Shown: positions 7,966-17,022, counted from the first letter of the stretch. The stretch is DNA of 64,000 nt from Polyangia bacterium (GCA_030430565.1 JAUIKS010000016.1:62001-126000), one strand, 5' to 3'. Translations and numbers: made by a program. The notes: a model not told the origin generated them from the letters alone.

Positions 7966-9771
7966 TCAGCTGTGAAAGCGCGGCAGCGTGGCGCGGTCGC
8001 CGAAGCGCGCCTGCAGCTCGGCGACCAGGTGGCCGAGCGGCTCGCTGTACCAGGGACCCTGGCTGCGCAGGCGCAGCTCCTGCAGCGCGTCGGGGTCGAG
8101 CGCGCCGAGCATTCGACCGAGCTGCTCGGCGAGCTCTTCGTTGCCGAGCGCGACGCGCTCGGCGAGCGCCCGGGACGTCCGACCGCGGACCGTGAGGTAC
8201 CCGGACTCGTGGGTCAGCGTCAGCTCGATCGTGCGGCCGATGTTGATCGTGAGCCGCAGGCCGGGGTGCTGGGCCAAGAACTCGCTCCAGCGCGGCAGCG
8301 AGATCGTCTCGAGGTGGTCGTCGCCGAGCGTGAGCGTGAGCTGGTCGAGGCGCCGGGCCATCGGCGTGCCGGAGAGCCACTCCCAGCGCGACGCGGCGCG
8401 GGTCGAGCGCTGCGCGAGGGTCAGCTCGCGCAGCTCTGGGAACATGTCCGATTGGACAACCGCGTCGGCGCCCGAGGGCGGCGCGCCGCGCAGCTGGACC
8501 TCGGCGGCGCAGAGCTGCGGGAGCCGGCGGCCTTGCTCGAGCAGCTGGCGGAGGCAGGCCCAGCGGACCTTGACCCTTCGGAGCACGCGGAGGTTCGGGT
8601 GGGCGATGAGCTCGGGGAGGTCGGTCTCGAGCTCCTCGAAGGTCGACCAGGCTGGATCGCCGACGCGCCCCTCCGCGTGCGCGCGCACGGTCCGCCCGGC
8701 GTAGGGGAAGCCGCGGCGGAATTCGACGCGCTCGACGGCGCGCTCGAGCGGCGCGAGCCAGGCGCGCTGGTGCCGGCGCAGGAGGTCGCGCTCTGGCTTG
8801 GGGGCGCGTCGGCAGCGGCGGGAGCCGGCGCGATCGAGCTGCATGCGGATGAACTCGGCGCGCGGGTCGTCGTGCTCGGCGAGGGCGTCGGCGTAGGCCT
8901 CGCGCAGCTCGTCGTCGTCGGGGTCGCGGTAGATGGCTTGGAGCAGCGTGGCCGAGCGCGGGGTCACGGGCGCGCTCGGTCGCCAGTCGAGGATCGCCTG
9001 CAGCTCGTCGCGGACGTCGAAGCACACGCGCTCGAAGGCCTGCTGCGTCATGCGCTCCTCGTTGTCGATGATGATCTTGGGCGCGTTGAGCTCGATCAGC
9101 CGGGTGAGGCGGTTGCAGCGGTTGACCAGCGCCATGTAGGCGTTGTCTTGAGGGTCGCGCGGGGTCACGCGCCAGCCCGAGGGGGTGACCGGCACGCGCG
9201 TGATAAACAGCTCGGGCGCGGTCCCGGCGAGCAGCTGGTGAAGGTGTCGCGGGCCGCGAGCCGAGCTGACCTCTTCCTCCGGGTCTTCGAAGCTGAGGCC
9301 GCCGTACTCGGTGGGGCGCGCGTGCACGACCCCGCCGTCCTCGTGCAGGTTGGCCTCGAAGCGCAGGACGTCGGCGAGCACCTCGACCGAGATCCCGAGC
9401 TCGCCGGCGATCCGCGGTCCGAGGCCCGGGTGGATCAGCGGCAGGGGGGACTCGATGTGACCCCAGCGCTCGCTGCGGAGCGACGTCCGGGCGCACAGGA
9501 CCCCGCAGCGATCGCAGACCTCACCGTCGCGCTCGGGCCCGCGCAGCCGCCCACAGATGCAGCTGAGATCCTCGATCGGGCCGAACACGCGGGCGCAGTG
9601 GATCCCGCCGCGTTCGGGTTTTTTGGTCCGGTAGTTGTAGGTGTCGGGGTGGGTGATGCCGCCGCTGCTGTGGCGCTCGACGGCCGCGCTCGCCCGGATG
9701 AGCGCGTCGACGTCGCGCGACAGGAAGAACGGCGAGAGGGGGGCGTCTCGGACCACGCTCGCGGGGATCAC
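7966..9771 (-). CDS. RNA polymerase beta-prime N-terminal clamp homologue fused to a TIGR02996-type module
   Basis: Residues 20-260 resemble the N-terminal part of bacterial RNA polymerase beta-prime in order: the zipper (YNYRTKKPERGG, then HCARVFGP), the first zinc finger C71/C73/C86/C89 with the same spacing as RpoC, RSERWGHIESPLP, the helical part around RIAGELGISVEVLADVLRFE, VPVTPSGW, and the clamp helices that form the sigma-binding coiled coil (NRCNRLTRLIELNAP, IIIDNEERMTQQA). The catalytic NADFDGD loop and everything after the clamp helices are absent. From about residue 275 the chain changes to a TIGR02996 repeat-companion motif (AIYRDPDDDELREAYADAL, then DPRAEFIRMQLDR) and about 290 residues of leucine-rich-repeat-like sequence. 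It cannot polymerise RNA; a role in binding sigma factor or nucleic acid is inference. GTG start with a TACGAT box just upstream. Confidence 0.85.
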   Translation of the reverse strand: MIPASVVRDAPLSPFFLSRDVDALIRASAAVERHSSGGITHPDTYNYRTKKPERGGIHCARVFGPIEDLSCICGRLRGPERDGEVCDRCGVLCARTSLRSERWGHIESPLPLIHPGLGPRIAGELGISVEVLADVLRFEANLHEDGGVVHARPTEYGGLSFEDPEEEVSSARGPRHLHQLLAGTAPELFITRVPVTPSGWRVTPRDPQDNAYMALVNRCNRLTRLIELNAPKIIIDNEERMTQQAFERVCFDVRDELQAILDWRPSAPVTPRSATLLQAIYRDPDDDELREAYADALAEHDDPRAEFIRMQLDRAGSRRCRRAPKPERDLLRRHQRAWLAPLERAVERVEFRRGFPYAGRTVRAHAEGRVGDPAWSTFEELETDLPELIAHPNLRVLRRVKVRWACLRQLLEQGRRLPQLCAAEVQLRGAPPSGADAVVQSDMFPELRELTLAQRSTRAASRWEWLSGTPMARRLDQLTLTLGDDHLETISLPRWSEFLAQHPGLRLTINIGRTIELTLTHESGYLTVRGRTSRALAERVALGNEELAEQLGRMLGALDPDALQELRLRSQGPWYSEPLGHLVAELQARFGDRATLPRFHS

Positions 9772-9780
9772 GATGGGCGC

Positions 9781-9786
9781 ATCGTA
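9781..9786 (-). promoter_or_regulatory. Possible -10 box for the beta-prime-like gene
   Basis: TACGAT on the minus strand, nine bases before the GTG start at 9771, implying a very short or absent 5' leader. No clear -35 is seen. Confidence 0.3.
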
Positions 9787-9849
9787 GCAGTCGACGGCGG
9801 CGCTGTCGTCACTGCGGCGTCGTGATCAACAATCGCGGCGAGAGCAGCC

Positions 9850-11898
9850 ATGCAATTGAGTCGCTACGTATCCTGCACCGTCGCCTGTTTCGTCGTCACG
9901 CTCGTCGCGCCCGCGGGGGCGCGCGCGGCCCCCTGGAGCCCGGCGGCGGCGATCGATGATGACCTGCACTGGTCGCGCGATGTCGAGCTCGTCGATCTCG
10001 ATAACGACGGCTGGGTCGACATCCTGTTCGCCAACGTCGGCGGGGTGTTTCAGGACGAGCCCAACTCGCACATGCCGAACCAGGCCTACCTGAACATTCA
10101 GGGCGCGGGCTTTCAGGCGATCTCGGCCGAGGTGTTCGGCCTCGACCCCAACGAGCAGGACCCCGTGCAGCTCAAGGACAGCGCGCACGCGCTGGCGACC
10201 TGTGATCTCGACGCCGACGGCGATCAGGACATCGTGATCGGCGCGACGTGGCATCAGCAGAGCCGGCTGCTGCTGAACGACGGCCTCGGGGGCTTTACGG
10301 ACGTGACGGACGCGATGCTCCCGGCGATCGAGGCGAGCGTGCTGGATGTCGAGTGCGGTGACGTGGACGGCGACGGCGATCTCGACCTCGTCCTCACGGA
10401 CGCGGGGCCCGAGCCGATCGGGCAGGTCAACTCCCTCGGCGGCGTGACGATGCTGTGGCTCAATCAGGGGCCCGAGGGCAATTGGGCGTTCGTCGACGCG
10501 ACCGAGACCCAGATGCCGGCTGTCGCGGTGAACTACGCGCTCGATCTCGACTTCGTCGACGTCGACAACGACTACGATCTCGATCTCGTGATCGCGTGCC
10601 GCGCGTGCATCACCGGCAGCCTGCTGTACGTCAACGACGGCCTCGGCGTGTTCACGCCGGCGACGCCCGCGACCTTCAGCGAGGTCGGCAACTTTGAGTT
10701 TGAGGCCGCCGACCTGAACGGGGACGGCTTCCTCGACCTGCTCACGCTGGGTGACGGTGAAGGCGGGCTGGACGGCGTGCGCGACCGAATCCTGATCAAC
10801 GACGGGGCCGGAGACTACACGGACGAGACGGTGACCTATTGGCCGCTGATCGAGAACCCGGGGAGCGGCGACCGGGCGGCGGCGTTTCTCGATCACGACA
10901 GCGACGGCGACGGCGACGTTGTGCTCGGCACCAACGCGGCAGCCATGTGGCCGCCCCGCTTGATGGTCCGGGATGGCGCGCTGTTTGTGCAGGACACCGC
11001 GCCCTTCGGGGCGCTGCTGGTCGAGGGCACGCAGGACTTGGAGTCGGCGGATCTCGACGGCGACGACCACCCCGACTTGGTGCTCGCCGCGGGCGAGAAC
11101 GCGTTTGAGAACCGCGTGCTCCTCGGTGACGTGATCGAGACCAGCGCCGACCAGACGAGCCCCGCGCTCTTCGTCGAGGCGCTCAGCGAGCTCGCGTACC
11201 CGGGGGAGGTCGTGGTGCACGCGCGCGTCCACGACCACAAGACGCCGAACAAGCCCCACGACTGGGAGAGGGTGTACCTCGAGTGGCAGGAGGGCGAGCT
11301 CGACGGGGACGCGCTCGATCAGAACGGGATCCGGGTCGACGCGCGCTGGTACGGCGAGCATATGTTCGTCGCCTCGTACCAGGTGCCCGACGCCGCGTCG
11401 TCGAGCTACCGGCAGTGCGCGATCGACATCGCGGGGAACATGAGCTGCTCGCAGGTTCATGTCGTGACCCACGACGCCGGTGGTGACACCGGCTCGACGA
11501 CGGGCGACGGCGCGACGGACACGGACACGGACACGGAGACCGGGGCGACGACGGGCGACGAGACCGACACGGAGGAGGGGACAGGCGGAGGCACCGGCGA
11601 AGGCACGGGCGGAGGCACGGGCGCGAGCACCGGGGCGACGACCGGTGATGACGGCGGCGACTCAACGGGGGGCTCGAGCGCGGGCGGGTCGAGCGGCACG
11701 GGCGGGGACGATGACCCCAGCGCAGGGCCGACCACCGACTCCGGCGCGGGCGAGGATGACAGCCCGTCGGGCTGCGGCGGCGGAGGAGGCGGCGGAGGGC
11801 TCTGCGTCGTCGGGGGCGGGCCGAGCCCGGGCGCGGCCGTGCTCGGGCTCATCGCGCTCTGCGCGACGCGTCGTCGTCGTCGCGCGTTTACTCGGTGA
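9850..11898 (+). CDS. Secreted FG-GAP/VCBS repeat protein with MYXO-CTERM-like C-terminus
   Basis: A surface or secreted protein of unknown role. A signal peptide (cleavage probably after ARA-AP near residue 27) leads into at least seven calcium-binding type FG-GAP/VCBS repeats, for example DLDNDGWVDILFAN, DLDADGDQDIVIGA, DVDGDGDLDLVLTD, DLNGDGFLDLLTLG and DLDGDDHPDLVLAA, which should fold as a beta-propeller. A beta-rich domain of about 100 residues follows, then about 100 residues of Thr/Gly/Asp linker. The C-terminus has a Cys flanked by Gly runs, a hydrophobic helix (GAAVLGLIALCA) and an Arg-rich tail, the layout of the MYXO-CTERM sorting signal that tethers proteins to the myxobacterial surface. 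Divergent from the beta-prime-like gene and convergent with the kinase, overlapping its 3' end by 11 bases. Confidence 0.88.
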   Translation: MQLSRYVSCTVACFVVTLVAPAGARAAPWSPAAAIDDDLHWSRDVELVDLDNDGWVDILFANVGGVFQDEPNSHMPNQAYLNIQGAGFQAISAEVFGLDPNEQDPVQLKDSAHALATCDLDADGDQDIVIGATWHQQSRLLLNDGLGGFTDVTDAMLPAIEASVLDVECGDVDGDGDLDLVLTDAGPEPIGQVNSLGGVTMLWLNQGPEGNWAFVDATETQMPAVAVNYALDLDFVDVDNDYDLDLVIACRACITGSLLYVNDGLGVFTPATPATFSEVGNFEFEAADLNGDGFLDLLTLGDGEGGLDGVRDRILINDGAGDYTDETVTYWPLIENPGSGDRAAAFLDHDSDGDGDVVLGTNAAAMWPPRLMVRDGALFVQDTAPFGALLVEGTQDLESADLDGDDHPDLVLAAGENAFENRVLLGDVIETSADQTSPALFVEALSELAYPGEVVVHARVHDHKTPNKPHDWERVYLEWQEGELDGDALDQNGIRVDARWYGEHMFVASYQVPDAASSSYRQCAIDIAGNMSCSQVHVVTHDAGGDTGSTTGDGATDTDTDTETGATTGDETDTEEGTGGGTGEGTGGGTGASTGATTGDDGGDSTGGSSAGGSSGTGGDDDPSAGPTTDSGAGEDDSPSGCGGGGGGGGLCVVGGGPSPGAAVLGLIALCATRRRRRAFTR

Positions 11899-14800
11899 CC
11901 GCGACGACCAGCCGGCGCGCCTCGCCCCCGCGCTCGTACTCGACGTCGACGCGCGCGGCCGTGCCGATGCTGTTGATGATCGCCGCGATCTCGCTGCGCG
12001 AGCTCGAGCCGATCCCCGCCTCGGTCAGATTGATGCCGTGCACCACCTGCAGGATGTCGCCGGGGCGAAGCCCGAGGGCCCAGGCCAGGCTCGTCTCGGA
12101 GAAGGTCGTGAGCTGGAGCCCGCGGCGATCGCCTTCGTCGTCGACGATCCCCTTCATGCGAAAGCCCGGCGCGAGCGCGCTGGGGTTGTCGAGCACGAGC
12201 TCCTTCACGAGCGCGCGCGGCATGGCGCAGCGCTCCCCCGGCGCGGCGCAGGTGACCTGGGTGAGCTTGTGGGCGAGCTCGGGGTTCGGCGGGACGCTCG
12301 CCGTTGAGGCGCCGGCCTCCGGCGTCACTTCGTCCGTCTCCGAGGCGCCTCGCGGGGTCGTCGCGGCGGCGTCGCGCGGCGCGGCGCCCTCGGGCTTGTC
12401 CAGCGTCTCGACGACTTCGAAGCGGCGCTCGGTGGTCTCGCCCTTGCGGGTCACGGTCAGGGTGAAGGCGTCGCCGCGCAGCGCTTTCTGTGCCGGTCCG
12501 AAGGGGTCGGCGAGCGCCTCGACGCTCGTCAGCGGCGCGCCGTTGATCGCCGTGATCCCGTCCCCGTTCTTGAAGCGGAGCTGCTTGAGGATCGTGCCCC
12601 CGCGCAGGGCGTAGAGCTTGAAGCCGCGCTGCACGCCGTCCTTGCGCACCGGGATGATGCGCGCGTTCGCGACGATGTCCTCGGGGCGCTCGCGCAGCGT
12701 CTCGACGAACGCGCGGTCGAGCCGGCAGAGGGTCTCGGTGCACGAGAGCTGCTGCGAGAGCCGCTGTAAATTCTCGTCGTGCTCGTGGCGCTCGAGCGTG
12801 AACTCGGGCATGCGCTGCGCGGGGACGAGCGCGCCGGCGCTGAAGTCGAGGTACGGGAGCGAGCGGAGCTCGAGCGCGTCGGCGGCCGCGCGCGCGCTCG
12901 CGCTGACGCTGGAGGGGTCGACGCGCAGCGTCGCCTTGGCGAACAGGGCCGCGTCGAGCGAGGCGTCGGCGGCTTCGCGGTCCAGCTCGTCGGGGGCTTT
13001 GGAGATCGAGCCGAGGATGTTGACGGCCTGGAAGGCCTGCTTGCAGCTCGGGTTGTCGACGGCCTGGACGCAGCTGTCCTCGACGGTGACGTGGCCTACG
13101 TGGGTGAGCGCGATGACGCCGAGGTCGCGACGCAGCGGGCGTTGCAGGGTGTGGGCCGCGGGCAGGGAGTCGAGCGCGGCGAGGCCCTGGGAGATGGCCT
13201 GCTGCAGCGCGACCTCGCTGTGCTCTCCGGCCTCGAGCAGCTCGGCGGCGAGGGCCCAGGCGCGCGCGCGCGTCTCGTGGTCGCCGGCCCGCTCGGCCCG
13301 CAGGGCGATCGAGGCGAGGTCGCGGTAGCGGGCGCCGGTGCTCTCTCGGTCGTCGGGATCCGCGTGTTGGTGGACGAGCGCGGCGTGGGCCAGCTCGAGC
13401 TCGAGGGCGACGCGCGCTTTCGTGGAGACGCGGGCGCGTCGGTGCTCGTCGAGCGCGCGGGTCTCGACCTCGTCGAGGTGCGGGCGGAGGGTGAGCGCGC
13501 GGGGTCGCAGCGCGCCCGCCATCGCCAGCGAGAGCTCGGCCTCGCGTCGCCGCGCCTCGGGGGTGGGCTGCTCGCCGAGCGCCTCGTGGACGTAGCGAAG
13601 GTCGCAGGCGGCGAGCGAGGGCAGCATACTCGCGGCGACGTCGGCGTGCTCGATGCCGGCGGCCTTGATGAAGCTGGGGTCGAGCAGGCCTGAGCCCTCG
13701 GCGCGGCTCGAGGTCGCCTGGACGAGCTGCTCGAGCGCGCTGCGGCGATCTTCAAGGCACACGTCGACCATCGACGCGGCGGGGGCGGCGGCGTCGCGCT
13801 CGCCCAGCTCCTCGCAGCGCTCGCGCTGGGCCCTGGCGAGCTGGCCCGCGTAGCGCGTGAGCGTGTCGTTGAGCCGGGCGAAGCGCTCGCCCGCGGCCTC
13901 GCCGAGCGCGGAACTCAGCGCGGTCTGGATCGCGTCGCGGCGGGCGTCGTCCCACAGCGCGAGGGTGCCCCGCTCGAGCTCGGCGCAGGCGGAGGCGGAT
14001 GACGCCGCGTCCTGACCCGAGATCAGCACGCCGAAGCCGCCGGTCATGGCGACCGCGCTGATCGCCGCGGGCGCGAGCCAGCGCGGGCGCCGATGGCTCG
14101 TCGCGCGCTCGAGCGCGTCGAGCAGGAGGTGCATCGAGGCGAAGCGGTCGGCCGGGTCGTGCGAGAGGCCGCGCTCGATCACCGCGAGGACCGCGGCGGG
14201 GACGCGTCGCGCGTGGTCGGGCTTGACGATCGCGCCGCGCTCGATGTTGGCGATGAGCTCGCCGACGGAGCGCCCGGCGAACGGGCGGCGCCCGAACAGC
14301 GCCTCGTAGAGCACGACGCAGAACGCGAATTGATCCGAGCGCGCCGTCGCGTGGTCGCGGGCGAATTGCTCTGGGGACATGTACGCGGGCGTGCCGAGCA
14401 GCGCGCCCGTGCGGGTCAGGGTCGCGCGCAGCAGGTCGCGCGAGCGCTCGTCGTCGTCCTCGACCTCTGTCCGCTCGAGCGCGCCGGCCGAGAGCGCGGG
14501 GCTCGCGAGCGCGAGCGGAGCCTCGGAGCCCAGGCGCGCGAGCCCGAAGTCAGAGACGAGCACTCGCCCCGCGTCGTCGATCAGCGCGTTCGCGGGCTTA
14601 AAGTCGCGGTGCACGAGGCCCTCGTCGTGGGCGGCCGCGAGCCCGCGCCCGGCCTGCGCGATCGTCTCGACGACCTCTCGCCAGCTCCGCTGCTCGCTGT
14701 CGCGCTCCATCCACTGGCGGAGCGTGCCGCCCTCGACGAGCTCCATCGCGATGTAGACCTGCTCGCCCTGGGCGCCGGTCTCGAACACGGTGAGGACGTT

Positions 14801-15136
14801 GGGGTGGCGCAGGCGCGCCATCGCCTTGGCCTCGCGCACCATCCGGGCGCGGGCCTCGGGGCTGCGCGCGCGCTGGTGCAGGACCTTGAGCGCGATGGTG
14901 CGGTCGAGCTGAGGGTCGTGGGCCGCGTAGACCACGCCCATGCCGCCGGCGCCGACCTCCTCGATGATCCGGAAGCGGCCGATCGAGGTGAGCGCCGGCG
15001 CGGTTCCGAACAGCGCCGCCTCGACGCGGCCGCGGAGCTGCTCGAGCGGCGCCGCCGCGTTCGCCGTCGTCATCACGCCGATCGGGCTAGCTTGGTGATT
15101 GGGGGGCATGGGCACGAGCTGGAGGTCGGTGTTCAT
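11888..15136 (-). CDS. Transmembrane Ser/Thr protein kinase with two C-terminal GspC-like PDZ domains
   Basis: The kinase domain (residues about 54-345) is complete: glycine loop GAGGMGVVY, Lys84, HRDFKPAN with Asp178, DFG Asp196, and GTPAYMSPEQ. A membrane helix lies at about 353-374, followed by about 420 helical residues, and then two PDZ-like domains (about 805-910 and 975-1082), each with the pattern seen in the PDZ of type II secretion protein GspC (ARIIPVRKDGVQRGFKLYAL, NGDGITAINGAPLTS; GFRMKGIVDDEG, PGDILQVVHGINL). The PDZ pair would be on the far side of the membrane, a plausible sensor for a protein ligand. The ATG at 15136 is chosen; the open frame upstream overlaps the divergent sigma gene. 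It shares a 168-base divergent promoter region with that ECF sigma gene, which may be its target. Confidence 0.92.
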   Translation of the reverse strand: MNTDLQLVPMPPNHQASPIGVMTTANAAAPLEQLRGRVEAALFGTAPALTSIGRFRIIEEVGAGGMGVVYAAHDPQLDRTIALKVLHQRARSPEARARMVREAKAMARLRHPNVLTVFETGAQGEQVYIAMELVEGGTLRQWMERDSEQRSWREVVETIAQAGRGLAAAHDEGLVHRDFKPANALIDDAGRVLVSDFGLARLGSEAPLALASPALSAGALERTEVEDDDERSRDLLRATLTRTGALLGTPAYMSPEQFARDHATARSDQFAFCVVLYEALFGRRPFAGRSVGELIANIERGAIVKPDHARRVPAAVLAVIERGLSHDPADRFASMHLLLDALERATSHRRPRWLAPAAISAVAMTGGFGVLISGQDAASSASACAELERGTLALWDDARRDAIQTALSSALGEAAGERFARLNDTLTRYAGQLARAQRERCEELGERDAAAPAASMVDVCLEDRRSALEQLVQATSSRAEGSGLLDPSFIKAAGIEHADVAASMLPSLAACDLRYVHEALGEQPTPEARRREAELSLAMAGALRPRALTLRPHLDEVETRALDEHRRARVSTKARVALELELAHAALVHQHADPDDRESTGARYRDLASIALRAERAGDHETRARAWALAAELLEAGEHSEVALQQAISQGLAALDSLPAAHTLQRPLRRDLGVIALTHVGHVTVEDSCVQAVDNPSCKQAFQAVNILGSISKAPDELDREAADASLDAALFAKATLRVDPSSVSASARAAADALELRSLPYLDFSAGALVPAQRMPEFTLERHEHDENLQRLSQQLSCTETLCRLDRAFVETLRERPEDIVANARIIPVRKDGVQRGFKLYALRGGTILKQLRFKNGDGITAINGAPLTSVEALADPFGPAQKALRGDAFTLTVTRKGETTERRFEVVETLDKPEGAAPRDAAATTPRGASETDEVTPEAGASTASVPPNPELAHKLTQVTCAAPGERCAMPRALVKELVLDNPSALAPGFRMKGIVDDEGDRRGLQLTTFSETSLAWALGLRPGDILQVVHGINLTEAGIGSSSRSEIAAIINSIGTAARVDVEYERGGEARRLVVAVTE

Positions 15137-15292
15137 CGTGTTTCGCTCTCGTCGACGACGTTCCACGAGCCCTCGAGATCGATCACGGCGGGAGCGAGTT
15201 TTTTTAAGATATCGAAAATTCGTCGGCGAGCGGCGAGCGTACGGCCCTCGGCGGCGGTCGGCCGCGAGCACGCTATCATCGCCGATCGGCGG

Positions 15293-15298
15293 TACGAT
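15293..15298 (+). promoter_or_regulatory. Possible -10 box for the ECF sigma gene
   Basis: TACGAT six bases before the GTG start at 15305, so the transcript would have almost no leader. The region to the left, 15137-15290, includes an A+T-rich stretch (TTTTTTTAAGATATCGAAAA) that could serve the divergent kinase gene. Confidence 0.3.
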
Positions 15299-15304
15299 GC
15301 GGCC

Positions 15305-15919
15305 GTGACGGATGATCGAGCGCTGCTCGCGGCCTGGAGCGCGGGCGACAAGCGGGCGGGCAACCAGCTGTTCGCGCGCTATTTTGAGCCCATCGGGCGG
15401 TTCTTTCTCAGCAAGGTGAGCGTCGGCGTCGACGACCTCGTGCAGCGGACCTTCCTCGGGCTGCTCGAGCGCGCCGACCGGATCGGGCCCGAGACCAACA
15501 TCCGCGCGTACCTCTTCGGGATCGCGCGCAAGATCCTGCTGCGTCGGTTTCGCGAGCAGTACCGCGACGGCAAGTACTTCGACGCGCTGGCGACCTCCGT
15601 CGCCGACATCGCGGTCTCGCCGAGTCAGCTGGTCGGCCAAGGGCAGGAGCTGCAGCTGCTGTACGCCGGCCTGCACCAGATCCCGCTCGACTACCAGATC
15701 GTGCTCGAGCTGTACTACTGGGAAGAGCTCCCGGCGCCGGCGATCGCCGAGGCGCTCGAGATCCCCCAGGGGACGGTCCGCAGCCGGATCCGCAAGGCGA
15801 AGTCGCTGCTGGCCGAGCGGCTGCGTGCGCAGCAAGTCCCCGAGGACATGTTGCGCTCGACGCTGGATGGCCTCGAGGGCTGGGCGCGGGCGCTGCGTGA
15901 TCGGATCGGGCGCGCGTAG
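15305..15919 (+). CDS. ECF-type RNA polymerase sigma factor, kinase-linked
   Basis: A 204-residue sigma-70 family factor of the extracytoplasmic-function class with only regions 2 and 4. Region 2 includes DDLVQRTFLGLLERAD and AYLFGIARKILLRRF (the -10 recognition side); region 4 includes IPLDYQIVLELYYWEE and the helix-turn-helix IAEALEIPQGTVRSRIRKAK for the -35. About 30 residues follow the last helix. No anti-sigma gene is adjacent; instead a Ser/Thr kinase is divergent, an arrangement known for ECF groups thought to be controlled by phosphorylation. It is similar in sequence and length to the factor at 25221-25844, which also neighbours a kinase. GTG start placed right after a TACGAT box. 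Its stop lies five bases from the convergent response-regulator gene. Confidence 0.92.
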   Translation: MTDDRALLAAWSAGDKRAGNQLFARYFEPIGRFFLSKVSVGVDDLVQRTFLGLLERADRIGPETNIRAYLFGIARKILLRRFREQYRDGKYFDALATSVADIAVSPSQLVGQGQELQLLYAGLHQIPLDYQIVLELYYWEELPAPAIAEALEIPQGTVRSRIRKAKSLLAERLRAQQVPEDMLRSTLDGLEGWARALRDRIGRA

Positions 15920-15924
15920 GAGGC

Positions 15925-17022
15925 CTACCTCGCCTCGCGCTGCCCCCCGAAGCCCAGGCGCTCGAGGCGGCTGACGTTGATGCGCGCGATGCTGTGCCGC
16001 GGGTTCGCGGCGAGCACCTCGGAGTACGCCGCGTAGGCCTCTTCGAAGCGGGAGGCGCGGACCGCCTTGGCCGCGCGCTCGATCATCTCGCTCACGTCGA
16101 CGAGCGACTCGACGAGCTCGCGCCTGTTCTTGGCGGCGCTGTCGCCGGTCGCCGGGGCGCGCGTCGGCGCAGGCGGAGCGCTCGCCGGGGACGCGGGGGG
16201 GCTCGCCCGGGCTGCGCGCTCGCTGGCGGGAGCCTCGGGCGCGCTCGCCGGAGCGGGCGTCGCCTGCTGCGTCGCGTCCTCCGTGTCGTCGACCATGAAG
16301 TCCATGAACGCGTCGTCGTCGACTCGCGCCTCGCGGGACGCCTCGCGCTCGTCCTCGTCGGAGAGCCGGGCCGCGTCGAGCAGCACGTTCTGCCAGTTGC
16401 GGTTGATGTCGCGCTCGTTCGCGATCTCGTTGGGCGCGCGGCAGACGACGCGCGCGCCCTCGAGCGCGATGAGGCGCCGAAACGCCTGCTCGCCGACGTT
16501 CTTAGCGTCTCGCGCGCTCCACAGCTGTCCGTCGCGGATCGTGATGCTGCCGACGCGCTCTTCGTCTTGCACGATCTCGAGGCGTACGGAGTGCAGCCCC
16601 ATACACGCGATCTGCAGGTACTCGGGGACGGTGAAGTCGAACAGCGGCTCGTCGCCCGTGGGCGCGGTGCGCAGCGTCTCGATCGCGTTGACGAGCTGCT
16701 CGGTGACGATCGGCTTCTCGATCAGCACGATGTTCGACTCGATGCGGACGCTGTGGCGGAACTTGTCGATGTAGGCGGAGGCGAGCACGACGCACTCGGG
16801 CGCGTGGGTCTGGCGCAGCTCCTCGAGCACGTCGAAGCCGGTGCCGTCGCCGAGCACGAGGTCGAGCACCGCGATGTCGAACTTGCACGCGCGCGCGAGC
16901 GCCTTTCCCTCTTGGACGCTCGACGCGGTGAGCACCGAGACGCCGGGGATCCGCGAGAGGATCAGGAGCAAGAGCACTCTCGTGCTCAGGTCATCTTCTA
17001 GGACGAGGGCCAGCCGCGACAT
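15925..17022 (-). CDS. Response regulator: receiver, PATAN/DUF4388-like domain, TPR-like tail
   Basis: A 365-residue cytoplasmic signalling protein without a DNA-binding domain. The receiver domain (about 1-120) has acidic residues LEDD, phospho-acceptor Asp in FDIAVLDLVLGDG, and Lys in IEKPI. Residues about 130-195 (EYLQIACMGLHSVRLEI, GSITIRDGQLWSARD, GEQAFRRLIALEGA) fit the DUF4388/PATAN fold, often found with receivers in gliding or polarity systems. An Ala/Pro/Ser-rich linker follows (about 245-300) and then a helical end with FEEAYAAYSEVLAANPRHSIARIN, a single TPR-like unit. It is next to the Hpt gene on the same strand (63 bases apart), so the Hpt protein may phosphorylate it. ATG start well supported by the receiver's first strand. 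Confidence 0.88.
   Translation of the reverse strand: MSRLALVLEDDLSTRVLLLLILSRIPGVSVLTASSVQEGKALARACKFDIAVLDLVLGDGTGFDVLEELRQTHAPECVVLASAYIDKFRHSVRIESNIVLIEKPIVTEQLVNAIETLRTAPTGDEPLFDFTVPEYLQIACMGLHSVRLEIVQDEERVGSITIRDGQLWSARDAKNVGEQAFRRLIALEGARVVCRAPNEIANERDINRNWQNVLLDAARLSDEDEREASREARVDDDAFMDFMVDDTEDATQQATPAPASAPEAPASERAARASPPASPASAPPAPTRAPATGDSAAKNRRELVESLVDVSEMIERAAKAVRASRFEEAYAAYSEVLAANPRHSIARINVSRLERLGFGGQREAR

Noticed and set aside
9826..11472. Long minus-strand open frame under the VCBS protein
   Set aside because: Composition is that of an antisense shadow of DxDxDG repeats (Val/Glu/Arg/His-rich); the plus-strand protein has a signal peptide, repeats and a sorting tail.
15137..15835. 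Extension of the PDZ-kinase frame across the sigma gene
   Set aside because: It would run antisense through the ECF sigma gene; the kinase has a good ATG at 15136.
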